Assembly: GCA_033002965.1 (NCBI GenBank)
Contig: JAURVB010013853.1
Coordinates: forward strand, 1-64,000
Direction of reading: 5' to 3'
From: Piper betle
Taxonomy: Eukaryota > Streptophyta > Magnoliopsida > Piperales > Piperaceae
Length of the DNA: 64,000 nt
Part shown: positions 24,501-36,300 of the stretch, piece by piece
Layout: every line of letters begins with the position of its first letter
How positions within the stretch are numbered: the first letter of the stretch is position 1
The notes under the pieces: generated by a model
What the model was told of the DNA's origin: nothing
What the model saw: only the letters and a program-made list of their open reading frames with translations
Databases searched by the model: none
Made by a program: the position numbers and the translations under genes

Positions 24501-25591
24501 AAACCACATATCAAAAAATTAGGAACAAGATGGCGTTCCAGCCTATATGTTGATTTTCCTCAGCAATTGGATGCTCTCAAAAGGAAAGGAGAAAAAAAAA
24601 GGAAAATTGTTTCTACTTATGAAGAAACAAAATTCATAGTACACTTGCAACAAAACAAAAGGAGGTCTGGCAACAATAATGATTATACCTGAAGTGCGCT
24701 GCAGATACTTTCCAGCTCAGGTCGATAATTTATCTTTCTAGTGGTCATTACAACCTCAACAACACCCAAACAAGCTCGACTCCCCTGCTCAAAAACAGGA
24801 AGTGCAATTGAACCTTGAACTCCATTTTGTAAAGCTTGGCCAATGCGAGGGTACTCATCCTGACTGAAAAGACCAACATCTGGAGTCCATTCAGGTAACC
24901 TGTTTGAGAAAACTCGACCGGGCAATCCAACACCTGCATTTGAATTTTCCTCTGCCGGGAACTGGTAATTCTTAGAGGCTTCCCTATAATTTACTAGGCT
25001 TTGACTGCGTGAATTGTGCCAAAAGAGCTGATTATCTATTGCGAGAACATTTCTGCTTCCATTCCTTACAGGGACCCAGATCTGCACAAGAACTTCACCG
25101 TCTCTGGCAGATTCCTTTATGTAATTAAGAGCCTGCAAGAGCCTTTGTTTCACAGAAGAATTTGGGCCAGGAGAAACTTGCGGCTCAAGCCACCACCTTC
25201 TATTTGATTCATTCAAAGGATTAATGATCCCACGTCCTTGTAGAATCATCTCCCCGCAGCCTGTAGGCCCTTTAATACCAGGCTCCTTATCAAGGTTAGC
25301 CTGCTGGTTCTCAGGCTGAGATTCAGCCAAAGCCTGATCACCAAGTTGAAGCAATTTGGTATTTTCGCGTAATTTCACGCTTTGCGATGGATTTGAATCC
25401 AGGTTGTCAAAAATTTCAGTGGGAAGCATAAAATTTGAAGAATCAAAATTAGCAGTTGATGTTGGAGGACTGGGAAACAAGAAATCAGAGCTGCCTGTGG
25501 TATCTATCCAACAACCATCTGCCAAGAGTTCATCCATAAAATCAAAGTCGATCATCGACATTGAATTGGACAGAAAACCTCCATCTTCCAT
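21598..25591 (-). CDS. NIN-like protein (NLP), RWP-RK and PB1 transcription factor
   Basis: NLPs are nuclear factors that activate nitrate-response genes. Four coding exons have consensus splice sites: 25591-24689, 24497-24453 ([15 protein letters not shown]), 24364-23347 and 22474-21598. The N-terminal NLP region includes [32 protein letters not shown] and [15 protein letters not shown]. The RWP-RK domain is split by the last intron ([20 protein letters not shown], then [21 protein letters not shown]). The C-terminal PB1 domain holds [13 protein letters not shown] and an acidic OPCA-type motif near [11 protein letters not shown]. The start at 25591 gives the expected MEDG opening. The four exons total 2843 bases, one short of a whole number of codons: an A7 run at 22299-22305 shifts the frame between RWP-RK and PB1 and leads to a TAG. 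With one more base in the run the protein would be about 947 residues, normal for the family. A (TC)n tract sits about 0.75 kb upstream. Confidence 0.88.
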
Positions 25592-26325
25592 CAGCTGTTC
25601 TCTTCCCGAAACTGCAAGGCAGAATATGTTTAAATTGCTGAATCATTATCGGTTAAGAACATCAAAGACCAGAAACACCATAGAATGACGCTTTGGCAGC
25701 TGCAGTATGCAAGTAAACCAGAAAGCCCTCCCCCAAACTATTGGATTAGCAATATGCTTTCTTCTTTTGTCCTATAGAAAACTAGTTAACAGGTTCAGAA
25801 TAAGATTCATAATCAAGAAAGAGGAAAATTTAGGACAAGCTTTCATTAACAACTTCCAACTTCCAAGGACTATCTCAATTAGCAGAAAACAAACAATAAT
25901 AACGGAAACTAGGGAGTCATATGAGATTCGTCTCATACAACCCTTATTCCTTACAGCTTTTTCAGTTCCATGACTCATTCTTGAACTAAAAAAAGTATAA
26001 TCCACAAATAGAAGAACAAAATAAAAGAACAATAGAACAGCATCAACCCTCGCCATATATCAACTCATAGTGCCCATTAAAAAGGAGCGACCCAAGAAGT
26101 AATGAACAAAAAAAACTCAACAGGGAGAGAATAAAAAGAAACTCACTTTTTGAAAAAATATCCGAGGAGCTTATATGAGCACTCTTCCTCCTATCTTCTA
26201 CAGCTAAAAATCACTCACCAAGAAGCAGAAACTTGGCTAGAACAATCTCCGCCCTCCATGGCCTTGCCACCCCACAAAAAACCAAATTCAGCAAAAGCTC
26301 CTTTAAAGCTACTCATGGCTTCTTC

Positions 26326-26330
<5 letters not shown>

Positions 26331-26364
<34 letters not shown>
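26331..26364. repeat. (TC)17 microsatellite upstream of the NLP gene
   Basis: This is an uninterrupted TC run. On the NLP strand it reads as (GA)n, a common 5'-UTR or promoter feature of plant genes. The overlapping ORFs at 26150-26458 are products of this repeat. Confidence 0.85.
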
Positions 26365-26367
<3 letters not shown>

Positions 26368-26459
26368 TCACTGCTCCTGGAGTACGAAGAATCTTTCTCC
26401 ATGGGGACAAGTCAAAGCCTGTAAATTCCTATCTCCCATTTCTGCTCACACCACTTAAG

Positions 26460-28393
26460 GGCAAAGTCAACCCAGAGGAAAGATGATTCCTTTTCATGTA
26501 TGGATCATATTATTCCATGTCAAAACTAGCAACCTGGTCCATACAAATCAATCTTCTTTCCAGTGTTGGAATGGACATCGAATGTTTCACAGTTCAAACA
26601 ATCCGCTTTTCCACGTTGGTATCAGGGAATGTTGGAGAGGGAGGTTAGGATGCAAACATGGGAAAGATTCTCAAATCCATTAGAGACAAATATGATACTT
26701 TGGTTTCTTCAGGAATTGACACGCGGTATATTTTCTTTGGATGTAATAAAATATATGTACAGTGAAGTTTTGAACAGTGGAAAAATCAATGGTCTTGTGT
26801 GCACTTGTGATATTTATTTACAAAGAGGAAGTTTTTTTAGTGCAGCTTTATTCTTATAATCCAATGTGGAGTCTCCAAGAATCAAATTGTTTTAACTTTC
26901 TTTTTAAATAAAAAACCAGTTGTCTCATTCCTTGGATTGCAAAACTATTTTAGTCTTCTAATTTTTTTATAAATATTTCATTAATTATATGTGGTATTGA
27001 GGGTGTTGTTAGTAATACAAATGAAAATAAAAGATTCAATAGCAAAATATTTTGACTTTCGAATTTCAAGGCAAATAATTACCACCTAAATGTTTTACAT
27101 TAGAGATATATGTATGACTTAGATAAAATGTAAATGCCCAAAGGGTCATCTTTGAATTTTTTTCAAGATGCAATTTTCCATCTCTCTTATCAATTTAGTG
27201 GGTTCCACCTAAGAAAGCATAACAAGTAGACATATTAGGGGCCAAAGCTAGTTTAAGTTATTATCATTTTTTTAAAGTTTTCAAGGAAAAAGTATATAAT
27301 GAAGATTCACTTCTTGCTTGCGAAGGTAAGCAATAAGTGAATCTTCTTATGTACTTCTCACTTAAGGAAAGCTCCATTGCTGCTACCCCCTTAATTATTG
27401 TCATTATTTGCATAATTATTTTATTTGGTAGACTCGTAGAGTTTAATTCAATTCAAGAATAGAATAACTAGGGCAGGCAGCATGTAGGCTATAAAATATA
27501 CCAATCAATTCTCTCCAACTACTGCCTTCTTTCCTTAAAAATTGTTGGGTGTGATCTATGCTTTCGCTTATTTGTTTATCATAGACATAAAAGTGGTTAT
27601 TCTCTTACTTCTTCTTGATATTCAAATATTAATTTGATGGGTTTTGAGTTTTTATTAAGGTGCGGATGAGAAGTTTGCTTTCATGAACTGGGTGCTGTCC
27701 TACAAATCTCTTTTTGTAGAAATAAATCAAGACTTTTAGCACACCATTCAATAAGCAAAGGACACAAGATGAAAGTTGTATTGTATGAGGAAAAATTCAA
27801 TTCATAATGAATATAAAAAGAAAGTAAATCGTGAGCATATTTTTGTTGGGAATTTTGATAATGGACAACGACTTTTTGTTCGTCATAATAGATGCTATTG
27901 AGGAAGTCGTACTGTTGACTTGTTCAACTACTTAGTTGAGTATGTTAATGTGAGATCCTTCAATTTAATCTCATATCTAATATTTATTGGGGTAAGATCA
28001 TGTTTATAAGTGATAATGTACTATATATTTTTAACTTGGTTAACTACTTTTTTAAAAAATGACTTAACTCATTAGTTTGTACTTTTGGCCAAGTCGTTAC
28101 ATATGATATCAAAACAACTTGGTTCCGTATTAGATGGTGGGCTAAACTAGGGACATTTGCTAGGATACCAATCACGAGCCAAAAAGGTTGTGGGCTAGAG
28201 CTAAGAATGGGCTAAGTGTAAGAATTTCGGACACAAAATTTCTTACAGTGATTTTCTAAGGTAGCTAGATTATGAAATCCCTCAACTTAATCCTATATCT
28301 AATATCTAATGGGGTAAGATCTTGTTTATAAGTGAGATAACCACTTTTAAAAAAATAACTTAACCGGGCCGAGTCATTATAATTACGGATATA
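26460..28393. other. Intergenic DNA with LTR-like fragments
   Basis: No gene is seen. Related stretches at about 27962-28012 and 28283-28336 (TCTAATATTTATTGGGGTA-like, then GTTTATAAGTGA) are two decayed copies of one LTR-type sequence, about 320 bp apart. A strong hairpin sits at 27301-27346. Confidence 0.45.
27301..27346. repeat. Near-perfect hairpin (19-bp arms, 8-base loop)
   Basis: Arm 27301-27319 (GAAGATTCACTTCTTGCTT) pairs with 27328-27346 (AAGCAATAAGTGAATCTTC) with one mismatch around loop GCGAAGGT. Function unknown. Confidence 0.75.
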
Positions 28394-28559
28394 TGTTAGG
28401 AAATAATTAGTTGTCATTCTCACGGGATCACAATTTTGAATTTGCGATCCCTCTCATGTACTTGTAACCCGTATACATATCTGTACAAACTTAAGGTAGA
28501 TGGACCTCTTACTATCTTCTCTACTTGTAATCCTATTAGTTGAAATCATTAAGATTACA
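28394..28559 (+). repeat. 5' LTR of the copia element (166 bp)
   Basis: It runs TGTTAGGAAATAATTAG ... AAGATTACA, with TG/CA ends, directly before the primer-binding site. The short length is within the copia range. Confidence 0.65.
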
Positions 28560-28560
28560 A

Positions 28561-28575
28561 TGTGGCATCAAGAGC
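28561..28575 (+). promoter_or_regulatory. Primer-binding site (initiator tRNA-Met type)
   Basis: TGTGGCATCAAGAGCC closely resembles the plant TGGTATCAGAGCC site, one base after the LTR end. Confidence 0.7.
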
Positions 28576-31336
28576 CTGACAATCTTTTACCTCCATTATC
28601 CTTCCTATTTAAACTCTTAGCTATCTTCTCCACTATTATCCTTGTTGCCTTCCTTTCTTCTCCATGGCTAAAGGGAAGGCTCTTGCTGCAACATCTGAGG
28701 CAAAATTTCCAACCCTGGCAGATTTATTAAATGGATCTTCCATCACCTTCACTAAGTTGATTGGAGCCTCAAATTGCTTGCCTTGGTCTGCTGCAATTCG
28801 AACTTTTCTCATTTTGAAGGATAAACTTCACTATATTGAGGAGGAGTTTAATAGAGACCCTAATGCAAAATGGATAATGAGGATGCTCAAGTGCGCTCCT
28901 AGCTTTGGAACTCTATGGACCCACATGTGAGTACAAATGTCATTTTACTGGACACTGCTTATAAGGTGTATTTTTTCTGTAAGTAATTCTTTTGCTTCTG
29001 ATAACAATGTGAATCGTATATATGAGTTGTGTGAAGATATTTTCAAAATGAAGCAAGGCTCCGAGTCTTTGAAGGATTACTATAGTTTTGTTAAAGGAAG
29101 ATGGGAAGAGCTGAAATTGTACTAGCCATTTCCTCGTAGTCTGGAGATCTGGAAGAGACAAAAGAGAACAACTCAAAGTTGTTTCTTTCTTCTCTGGACT
29201 AGATTCACAGTGTGCATCTGTGAAGAATCAATCATTATCAGGTACTGAATTACCTCCACTTAATGTGGTCTTTTCAAGATTGTCAAGAATATCAGTGTAG
29301 TCACATGCTCCTCAAGAAGAAGAGAATAATGCCCTGGTTGTCAATATTATGCCTCTTTTAAACTCTTCAAGGGTGAGAGGTAGAGGTCGAGGGGAAGCCA
29401 GCCGTGGTGGTGGGAGAACAAGCATCATGAAAGAAGACGAGTATTGTGATTTTTGTCATGTAACAGGACATGCAGAAGATAAATATTGGCATAAACATGA
29501 GAAACCTCATTGGGCAAAGCAGTTGCACAACCAAGTTTCATCCACGTAGATCAGTGCATCACCTATTATAGCTGGACAACCTTCTACTACATTAAATTCT
29601 GGGAATTCAGTGACTCTTTCTCATGAAGATTTCGAGCACCTGTTGAAAATGACCCAGCCTAAAACCACCTTGCCAGTCTGCTGCTTTTGTTTATGAGAGT
29701 ACAACCAGCAATGATCCATCTTCGTCTACCTCTTGGCTTATAGATTCATGAGCCTTAGATCACATGAAAGGTAATCCAAAAGTGTTTATCTCCTTTTAAA
29801 TTTTTCCTAAACCCAAGAAAATTATATTAGCTGATGGTCACAATTCCCCTGCCTTGGGCAAGGGAAGAGTGGAGATAACTCCACATCTTTTCCTTGAAGA
29901 TGTTTTGTATGTTCCTTCATTTCCAACCAGTTTATTGCCAGTTTGTAAGTTGTCTACTTCTCTTAACTGCTTAGTTTTGTTTACTAAAACCAAGTGTGTA
30001 TTTCAGTAGCAACAACCAAAAAGGCGATTGGGCATGAATGTAGTAAGAGAGCTCTGTATTTTCTGGAAATAAGCAAACCAAAAGCTGCTGCAGTTCAAAT
30101 GTGTGCAACTCAAGAGTCAGCGGCAAGGTGGCATAGTCGATTAGGGCATCCTAGTTTATCCAAGTTAAAATTAGATTTTCCTTCTTTGAAATCAGTCTTG
30201 AGTCGAGAATGTGTGTCATGTCAAGTTTCTAAGTATCCTAAGGCATCTTTTCCAATACATGTACAGTCCAATCCTCAAAGCCTTTTAATCTTGATCACTT
30301 GGATGTATGGGGACCTATGATTGTATCAAATGTCTCTCAATTTAAGTACTATTTAATATTTATTGATGATTACACTAGGATGTGTTGTTATATCTTCTTT
30401 ACAATAAAACTAAAGTTCTAAACTGCTTTCAGACCTATCTAAACGAAATTAAGACACAACATTCTGCAATGATTAAAACCTTAAGGAATGACAATGCTTT
30501 CGAGTATAAGTCTAAGCAATTTCAGTCCTTAATACATCAAAATGGCATTATCCATGAAACGTCTAGCACACATACTCCAAAACCAAATGGAATAAATGAA
30601 CGCAAACATAGACATCTCATGGAAATGACAAGGTGTCTCTTATCTAATATGTCTATCCCAAAATAGTTTTGGTTTGAAGCATTATTAACAGCCTGTTATT
30701 TGATTAATAGATTTTCAAGCTTAGCAATTCAAAACCAAATACCTTATTCAGTTCTATTCCCTGACAAGCCAATCTTTCATGTGAAACCAAAGGTCTTTGG
30801 GTGTATCTATTTTGCACATATTTTTTATCCCGGGCACGACAAGTTGTCTCCTAATTCTGTCAAGTGTATTTTTTAGGATATTCACGATATCAGAAAGGAT
30901 ATAAGAGTTATAACCATACTTTAAGAAGGCTGTTTTTGACATCAAATGTTTTTTTTTTTAGGATACACCCTACTTTTAAAAAACTGGTCCAGGAAAGCGT
31001 CCTTTCATCACTGAAACATCACCAATCCCTGTTCCAACCAGTGAAGAACCAATAACCCTATTCACTCCTGCTACTGATCTGCAACAAAAATACAAAAAAT
31101 GCTCCAGTGGTATACACACGAAGATAGAAAATACTTTCTTCTCCTGCTGCAAACAAAATACTAATTCCTGAAGATGGTGCATCAGGTAACTTGTCTTCCT
31201 CAATCTTACATAGTCATAGCTTATCTGAAATTCAAATTCCATCTACTTTGAGGAGGCAAGCAAGAAGGATGAATGTATTACAGCAATGTAGGAAGAAATA
31301 AATGCCTTAATAACAACAATACTTGGGAGTTAACAT

Positions 31337-32441
31337 CATAGTTGCAAAAATCGGCCGATTCCACTCGGAATCGGCCGATTTAACTTCGGTTCGGCAAAAA
31401 ACCGGGTCAAAATTAGGACGAATCATTCTGCAGAAAAATCGGACCAAGAATCGCCCGATTCTGGCCGATTCGAGCCGATTATCACCTGAGTCAACTCGGG
31501 TAAGAACCAGCCGATTGAGGGGGCAGAGGGGGAGATAGGGCAAGGGGGTCGGCGGGGCAGCAGGGGATGGACCGGGGGCGACGGCGGGGGGAGGTGGAGG
31601 AGGCATCGGGCGCAGGTGAGTGGGCGCCCAGGGGGAGGGGTGAGGCCGGGGCGGGGCAACGGGGTAGTGGGGAGAGCAGCAGGGGATGGGGCGTGGAGTG
31701 GTTGGACGCCCGGCGGCCGGGGGGTGGAGGGGCAGCCGACGGTCGGGAGGAGCAGTAGGGGACAGGGCGCTGGAGGGGCCAGCCGGGTGGTGAGGAACAT
31801 CGGGGTAGGGAGGGGAGGTAGGCTACGTGGCGGTGGAGACCGGGGCAGGGAGGGGGGGTGTGATTGAATGGCAGCGATTCGTGAAGGGGGCAGCTTTGTA
31901 AACGGGGTAGTTTAGGTAATAAAATTGACTTGCTCCTTACTTGAGTTAATAATAATAAAAGGGGTTGGTGGGGGGCAGCAGGGATGGGGCGTGGATGGTT
32001 GGACGCCTGCGGCTGGGGGGCTGGCGATCGGGAGGAGCAGTGGGGCAGGGCGCTGGAGGGGCCGGCTGGTGGTGTGGGGAAATCGGGGCGGGAGGGGAGG
32101 TAGGCTGCGTGGCGGTGGAGACCGGGGCAGGGAGGGTTGGGGGATTGAATGGTAGCGATTCGTGAAGGGGGCAGCTTTGTAAACGGGGTGGTTTAGGTAA
32201 TAAAAATTGACTTGCTCCTTACTCGAGTTAATAATAATAAAATAAATCCTAAAAATATAAAATAAAATATAGTAAAATCCAGTAACATAAAATACAAACA
32301 ATAATAATCTAATGACGTATTCTAAAATGATGCGGGGGATAGGGAAGAAGAAATCAATGACCGATTCTTGTTCGATTTTTGATGAATCGGTCTAATTCAA
32401 TGACTCCTCTTCTAATCCGATTCTGATCTTTTGCAACTATG
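31337..32441. mobile_element. TIR element (CATAGTTGCAAAAATCGG family), 1105 bp, inside copia
   Basis: The left end is CATAGTTGCAAAAATCGG. The right end, reverse-complemented, is CATAGTTGCAAAAGATCAG. Flanking 8-mers GTTAACAT (31329-31336) and ATTAACAT (32442-32449) agree at 7 of 8 bases, as expected for a hAT-like insertion. Subterminal DNA is full of GAATCGG/CCGATT words. The centre holds a GC-rich cassette in reverse orientation and the TTGACT...ACTCGAGTTAATAATAAT arm shared with the LTR family. The GC-rich ORFs here are not genes. No transposase is encoded. Confidence 0.7.
31680..32242. repeat. ~281-bp tandem duplication in the GC-rich cassette
   Basis: CAGCTTTGTAAACGGGGT occurs at 31891 and 32172, and the surrounding 281 bp are colinear in both copies (GGAGACCGGGGCAGGGAGGG, then ATTGACTTGCTCCTTACT). 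Confidence 0.8.
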
Positions 32442-32449
32442 ATTAACAT

Positions 32450-33319
32450 TATTAACATGAGGTGCAGATAAGTTCAAAAACAACACGATAGATCTTATTT
32501 TCGAGAGTTATTAATTATGGAAGTAAAATATGTCACTCGTGTTAAGTGAGTTCTAACAAAGCAGCCATTAACATGTCCTATGATTAAAAAATCAAATCAA
32601 CGATATACTAGAACGGTAAATCTAAGAAGAGTCCTAACAGACCTGTGGTTTAAACTCTAAGCGTATCAATACATCTATGCCGAACTCGAACTCCGAAACC
32701 TACATCAGAACCTATTGTTAAACAAAAGACTGACAACTCTATATGATGCATGATTATGGTGTGTGCTCACATAATCAATAACATCATAATAAAAGATAAT
32801 GTTAAGTCGATCTACAATTAAAGACTCGACACACAAATCGAGGCACAAAAAATAACAAATAAATAATTTATTAAAACAAGCCAAATAAGTAAAAGAATAA
32901 TAATTAAAATAATAGGTATACAAATAAACCCAAAATAATAATACATAACAACAAAAAATAAATAGGTGAACAAATAGTGAATAATAACTAAAACAATTAG
33001 TTACTAAATAATTAAATTAGTAAACTCATTCATCAATAAACAAATAGAAATAAATAAATGATACATTGATAAATAAATAATAATAATAATAAATAAATAA
33101 ATAAATATACTACATGATTTTGCTACTCAATGCGAGTAAATATTAATACATACGCGAATTAGTAAGCAAATAAATAAATAAATTCATTAAAAAATAATTA
33201 ATTAATTAAATGGATAGTTAATTAAGTAAATAAATGAATAAATAATCAATAATAATTAATCATGAATAATAATAGTATAACTATCAAATACATAAATATA
33301 TAATTAAACGCAAATGAAT
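32450..33319. other. AT-rich low-complexity DNA, no gene seen
   Basis: Long AAATAAATAAAT-type sequence. Whether 32450-32650 is decayed 3' copia sequence cannot be decided by eye. Confidence 0.4.
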
Positions 33320-36300
33320 AATATTATACACGCGAGCGAACAAATAAATCATTAAATAAATAAAATTTAATAAACATGAATAAGATTAATATTAATAAGT
33401 AAATATATCATTAATAATAATAAATAATTATACAATCATTCATCATAATCGACAAATATATAAATAACTAGAAATAAATAATAATGAATAAATAAATAAT
33501 AAAATAAATATAGAAAAATACTCATTACACCAAATAATGTGAAAATGTATCTAAACTAGGGAGTCTCAAAGTAACAAAAATGGTCGAAAAATGGACGAAA
33601 AATGTTCGAAAACGGCTAAAAAGGCAACCGAGTCAAGTGGGTTGAACTAGGCCAACTGGACTAAACTGAACCGAGTCAGGCCGAATCAACTCGGCCCGAG
33701 TTAACTAAATTGGTAGGCTAGGTGTAAAACCCGCGGCCTCGAGGTCAAGGCCTTATAATCGTTAGCCGGTCGGTTCGACCGTGGTCCGAGTTGGTTCAGC
33801 TTTCAGAACACGTGTGCAGGGCCGAGGCTGACCGTGTGCACGTGCTATGAGGGTTCTTGTATACCCAAGTATTGATGATAGCGTCAGATACGCATCAGCA
33901 GACTGAGTTATCAGTAGATATGAGAGTATACAGTTGATGATTTTATTTTTATGTTGTGACCGTAGAATTAGTTTAGGCTGAATAACGCATTAGGACGCGT
34001 TAGATGGTATTCGGGTGGGTTATTAGTTATATAGCATGTCATTTGGATGTTGTTGTGTTTGTTTTATTTTATGAGATTTTTCCATATTTTTCTAGATTTT
34101 TTAGAATTTATTACGAACTAGTTATTATTTTGACTCGAGTAGGAATCGAGTCAATACTTATTTACGAGTTTGCCATTGAGGTATTTTTCTCCCTCCCGAC
34201 ACCTACCCTCCCAAAACCCTATCACCGCCGCCTTGTGTCGTCGCCGCCGCCGCCGCTGTCGACGCCGCGCTGCCGCCGATCAACGCCGCCCCGCCCGCCG
34301 TGGCAGTCGCCGTGCCGCCACGACCACCCGGCCACCGTCTCGCCGCCACGACGCCGGAATCGCCCCACAAGCCGCGACGCCCTCCCTCGTCGATTCGCCG
34401 CCGTCCGGGCCGCGCCATCGCCGCTGTGACCCCGACGACCACCCCTCGCCGTCGCCGACGTTTCCCCCATCATCCCGACCGCCGTCGAGGCCGGTCGTAG
34501 CCCGATCGGAGCACGCCGCCGCCGCCGCACCACTTTCGACGCCGCCGCCGAGCAGCCATCGCCGCCCCGGCTGCTCTGTTTGACACCACCATCGGACCAA
34601 GCTCGTCGAGCTGGTGCCGATAGACCCACTGATTGCCCTGTCCCGAATCAGTCGCCGGGAAAAATTGCCGACACTCGCCGAATCGCTGGAAACGCCGGAA
34701 AATTGATTCGTGAGATTCGTCGGATCATCCGCCGAACGCACCCGGTCCAATCTGATCGGACTTCGGACGCCACTAGGTGCCGAGTTCGAGTTTCGAGCCA
34801 CGAAACGAGAACTCTAGACGTCGCCGATTTTCGACGACGCGAGGTATAATTTATTTTAACTTAATTATTTGAAAGTATTGATTATTAGAATTGCATGCTA
34901 GGATTGGTGAATTGTGTGTTATAATAATATATATAAATGTAGATTTGATTAAGGATAAAATATGAAATTTGTTTGATTGAGTGGTGTTAAAAATGAAGGC
35001 TAAGAAACTAATTAGGGTAACTAGGTAATGATCATGATCTAATGCAAACTAGCCTAAGTAGACTTGCTAGAATTGATATAGGTTGATGTGTGTTGATTGA
35101 TGCGTGATTGTGTTGATTGTGTGTGCATGTTATAGGATGTGTGATTCATCATGCAGGCGTTAGCTTTTAGCTTGATTGTGTAGGTACGGTGTAGGAGCTC
35201 GCCGCCTAGGCGCGTGGACCCGTTTGGAGCTTCTACCAGGTCCGTTTAGGACTCGTTCTCTGTTTTTACGCTACTCTATTGTGTATTTGATTTACCATGT
35301 GCAGGACGAGTTAAGTGGCGTTTTATCGGATCCCACTTAACTCGGGCCATTTAGCCAATAATTTTCTGGATTAATAACCCTCGAGGATGAGATCCCTCGA
35401 GCTTGTTTTTGAAAATAAGATCCACCTCAAGTTGCCTTCGGGCCTATTATAATAAATCCCAACCCAGCCCTATAAATAATTTTATCGAGTTTTCAGTGAG
35501 ACAAGAGGAGATGAATCGACTTGCACGTACCATGAGCGGATGCCGTGACAGTCAAAGCGGGCTCTGGATTAGTGCCAGCGGACTGTTCCATTCCCGAGGG
35601 ATCTTGACAACTCCGCATTTGAGTTCCTCACACCCGGAGGACGTGGAGGTTTACGGGTACTGTTTAGTACAGCGCATGTCCGGACTTGTGGTTCAAAGGG
35701 TACTAAAGGCGACTGTCTGAGAGTACTCGGCCTACGTGCTCAAGGCCAGGAGAGATATGGAGGTTCGGAGAGGGCTTAGGATAAAAGTTTTACGTGAAGT
35801 ACTGAAAAAGAAGTGTCGTGAGCGGCACAGTACCAGATAGATCGGGATGCTGTTGAGTCAGCTGCTCGACGGCTCCTCTGTAGTTGCCCTTATGAGAGTT
35901 CTTGAGGAAGATATATATGATGGTTTGCTTTCCATGAGAGTTTGCTCTCATGTTCCAGTTTGATATTAGTTATTTCCGGACCAGTGACACCCGTTGCTGA
36001 CGTTTTTCTATATATATGTAGGTGAGAAATGTCGAGGGATGAAAGCTGTCGGGACTGCGGAGGAGCAGCACGGAACCGCGCACACATGTACCTACCGCGT
36101 GTAATGTATAATGATGGTGTGTTAATGCTGTGTGAATGATAATTAGGATGTTTTTGTCTTGATGAATTGCTTATTATGAAACGAACAGATAATTGTGAAT
36201 GAGTAGGAAGCCTTGGAGTTCAGACTCGGCTCAGATGAAAACAAATGAGATAATGATGAATGCTACGGTAGATTGTCATGTTTTATCGTATTTTGATAAA

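Larger units (their letters stand above)
28394..31336 (+). mobile_element. Degenerate Ty1/copia retrotransposon (5' two-thirds)
   Basis: The order LTR, primer site, gag, zinc knuckle, protease, GAG-pre-integrase, integrase and start of RT identifies copia. Gag begins at 28664 (MAKGKALAATSEAKFPTLAD; LIGASNCLPWSAAIRTFLIL) and breaks at 28927. The zinc knuckle is near 29443 (YCDFCHVTGHAEDKYW). The protease signature near 29728 reads WLIDS-stop-ALDHMKGN, with TGA where Gly of DSGA belongs. GAG-pre-integrase: ARWHSRLGHPSLSKL and CVSCQVSKYPK (30120-30250). Integrase: IDDYTRMCCYIFF, TLRNDNAFEYKS, HTPKPNGINERKHRHLME and FGCIYFAH. The element breaks off in the first RT residues (EEINAL) at the TIR insertion at 31337. 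No 3' LTR was found. Many stops mean it cannot move by itself. Confidence 0.85.

Noticed and set aside
31307..32301. Proline-rich and glycine-rich ORFs
   Set aside because: They lie in the GC-rich cassette of the TIR element, duplicated in tandem, with no domain signature.
32900..33540. An organised satellite or origin in the AAATAAAT tract
   Set aside because: The sequence is low complexity without a fixed period. It is better described as simple AT-rich DNA.
34004..34849. Overlapping GC-rich ORFs up to 173 codons on both strands
   Set aside because: They fall inside the solo LTR's GC-rich cassette, are Arg/Pro-rich in every frame, and have no domain. High GC alone keeps frames open.
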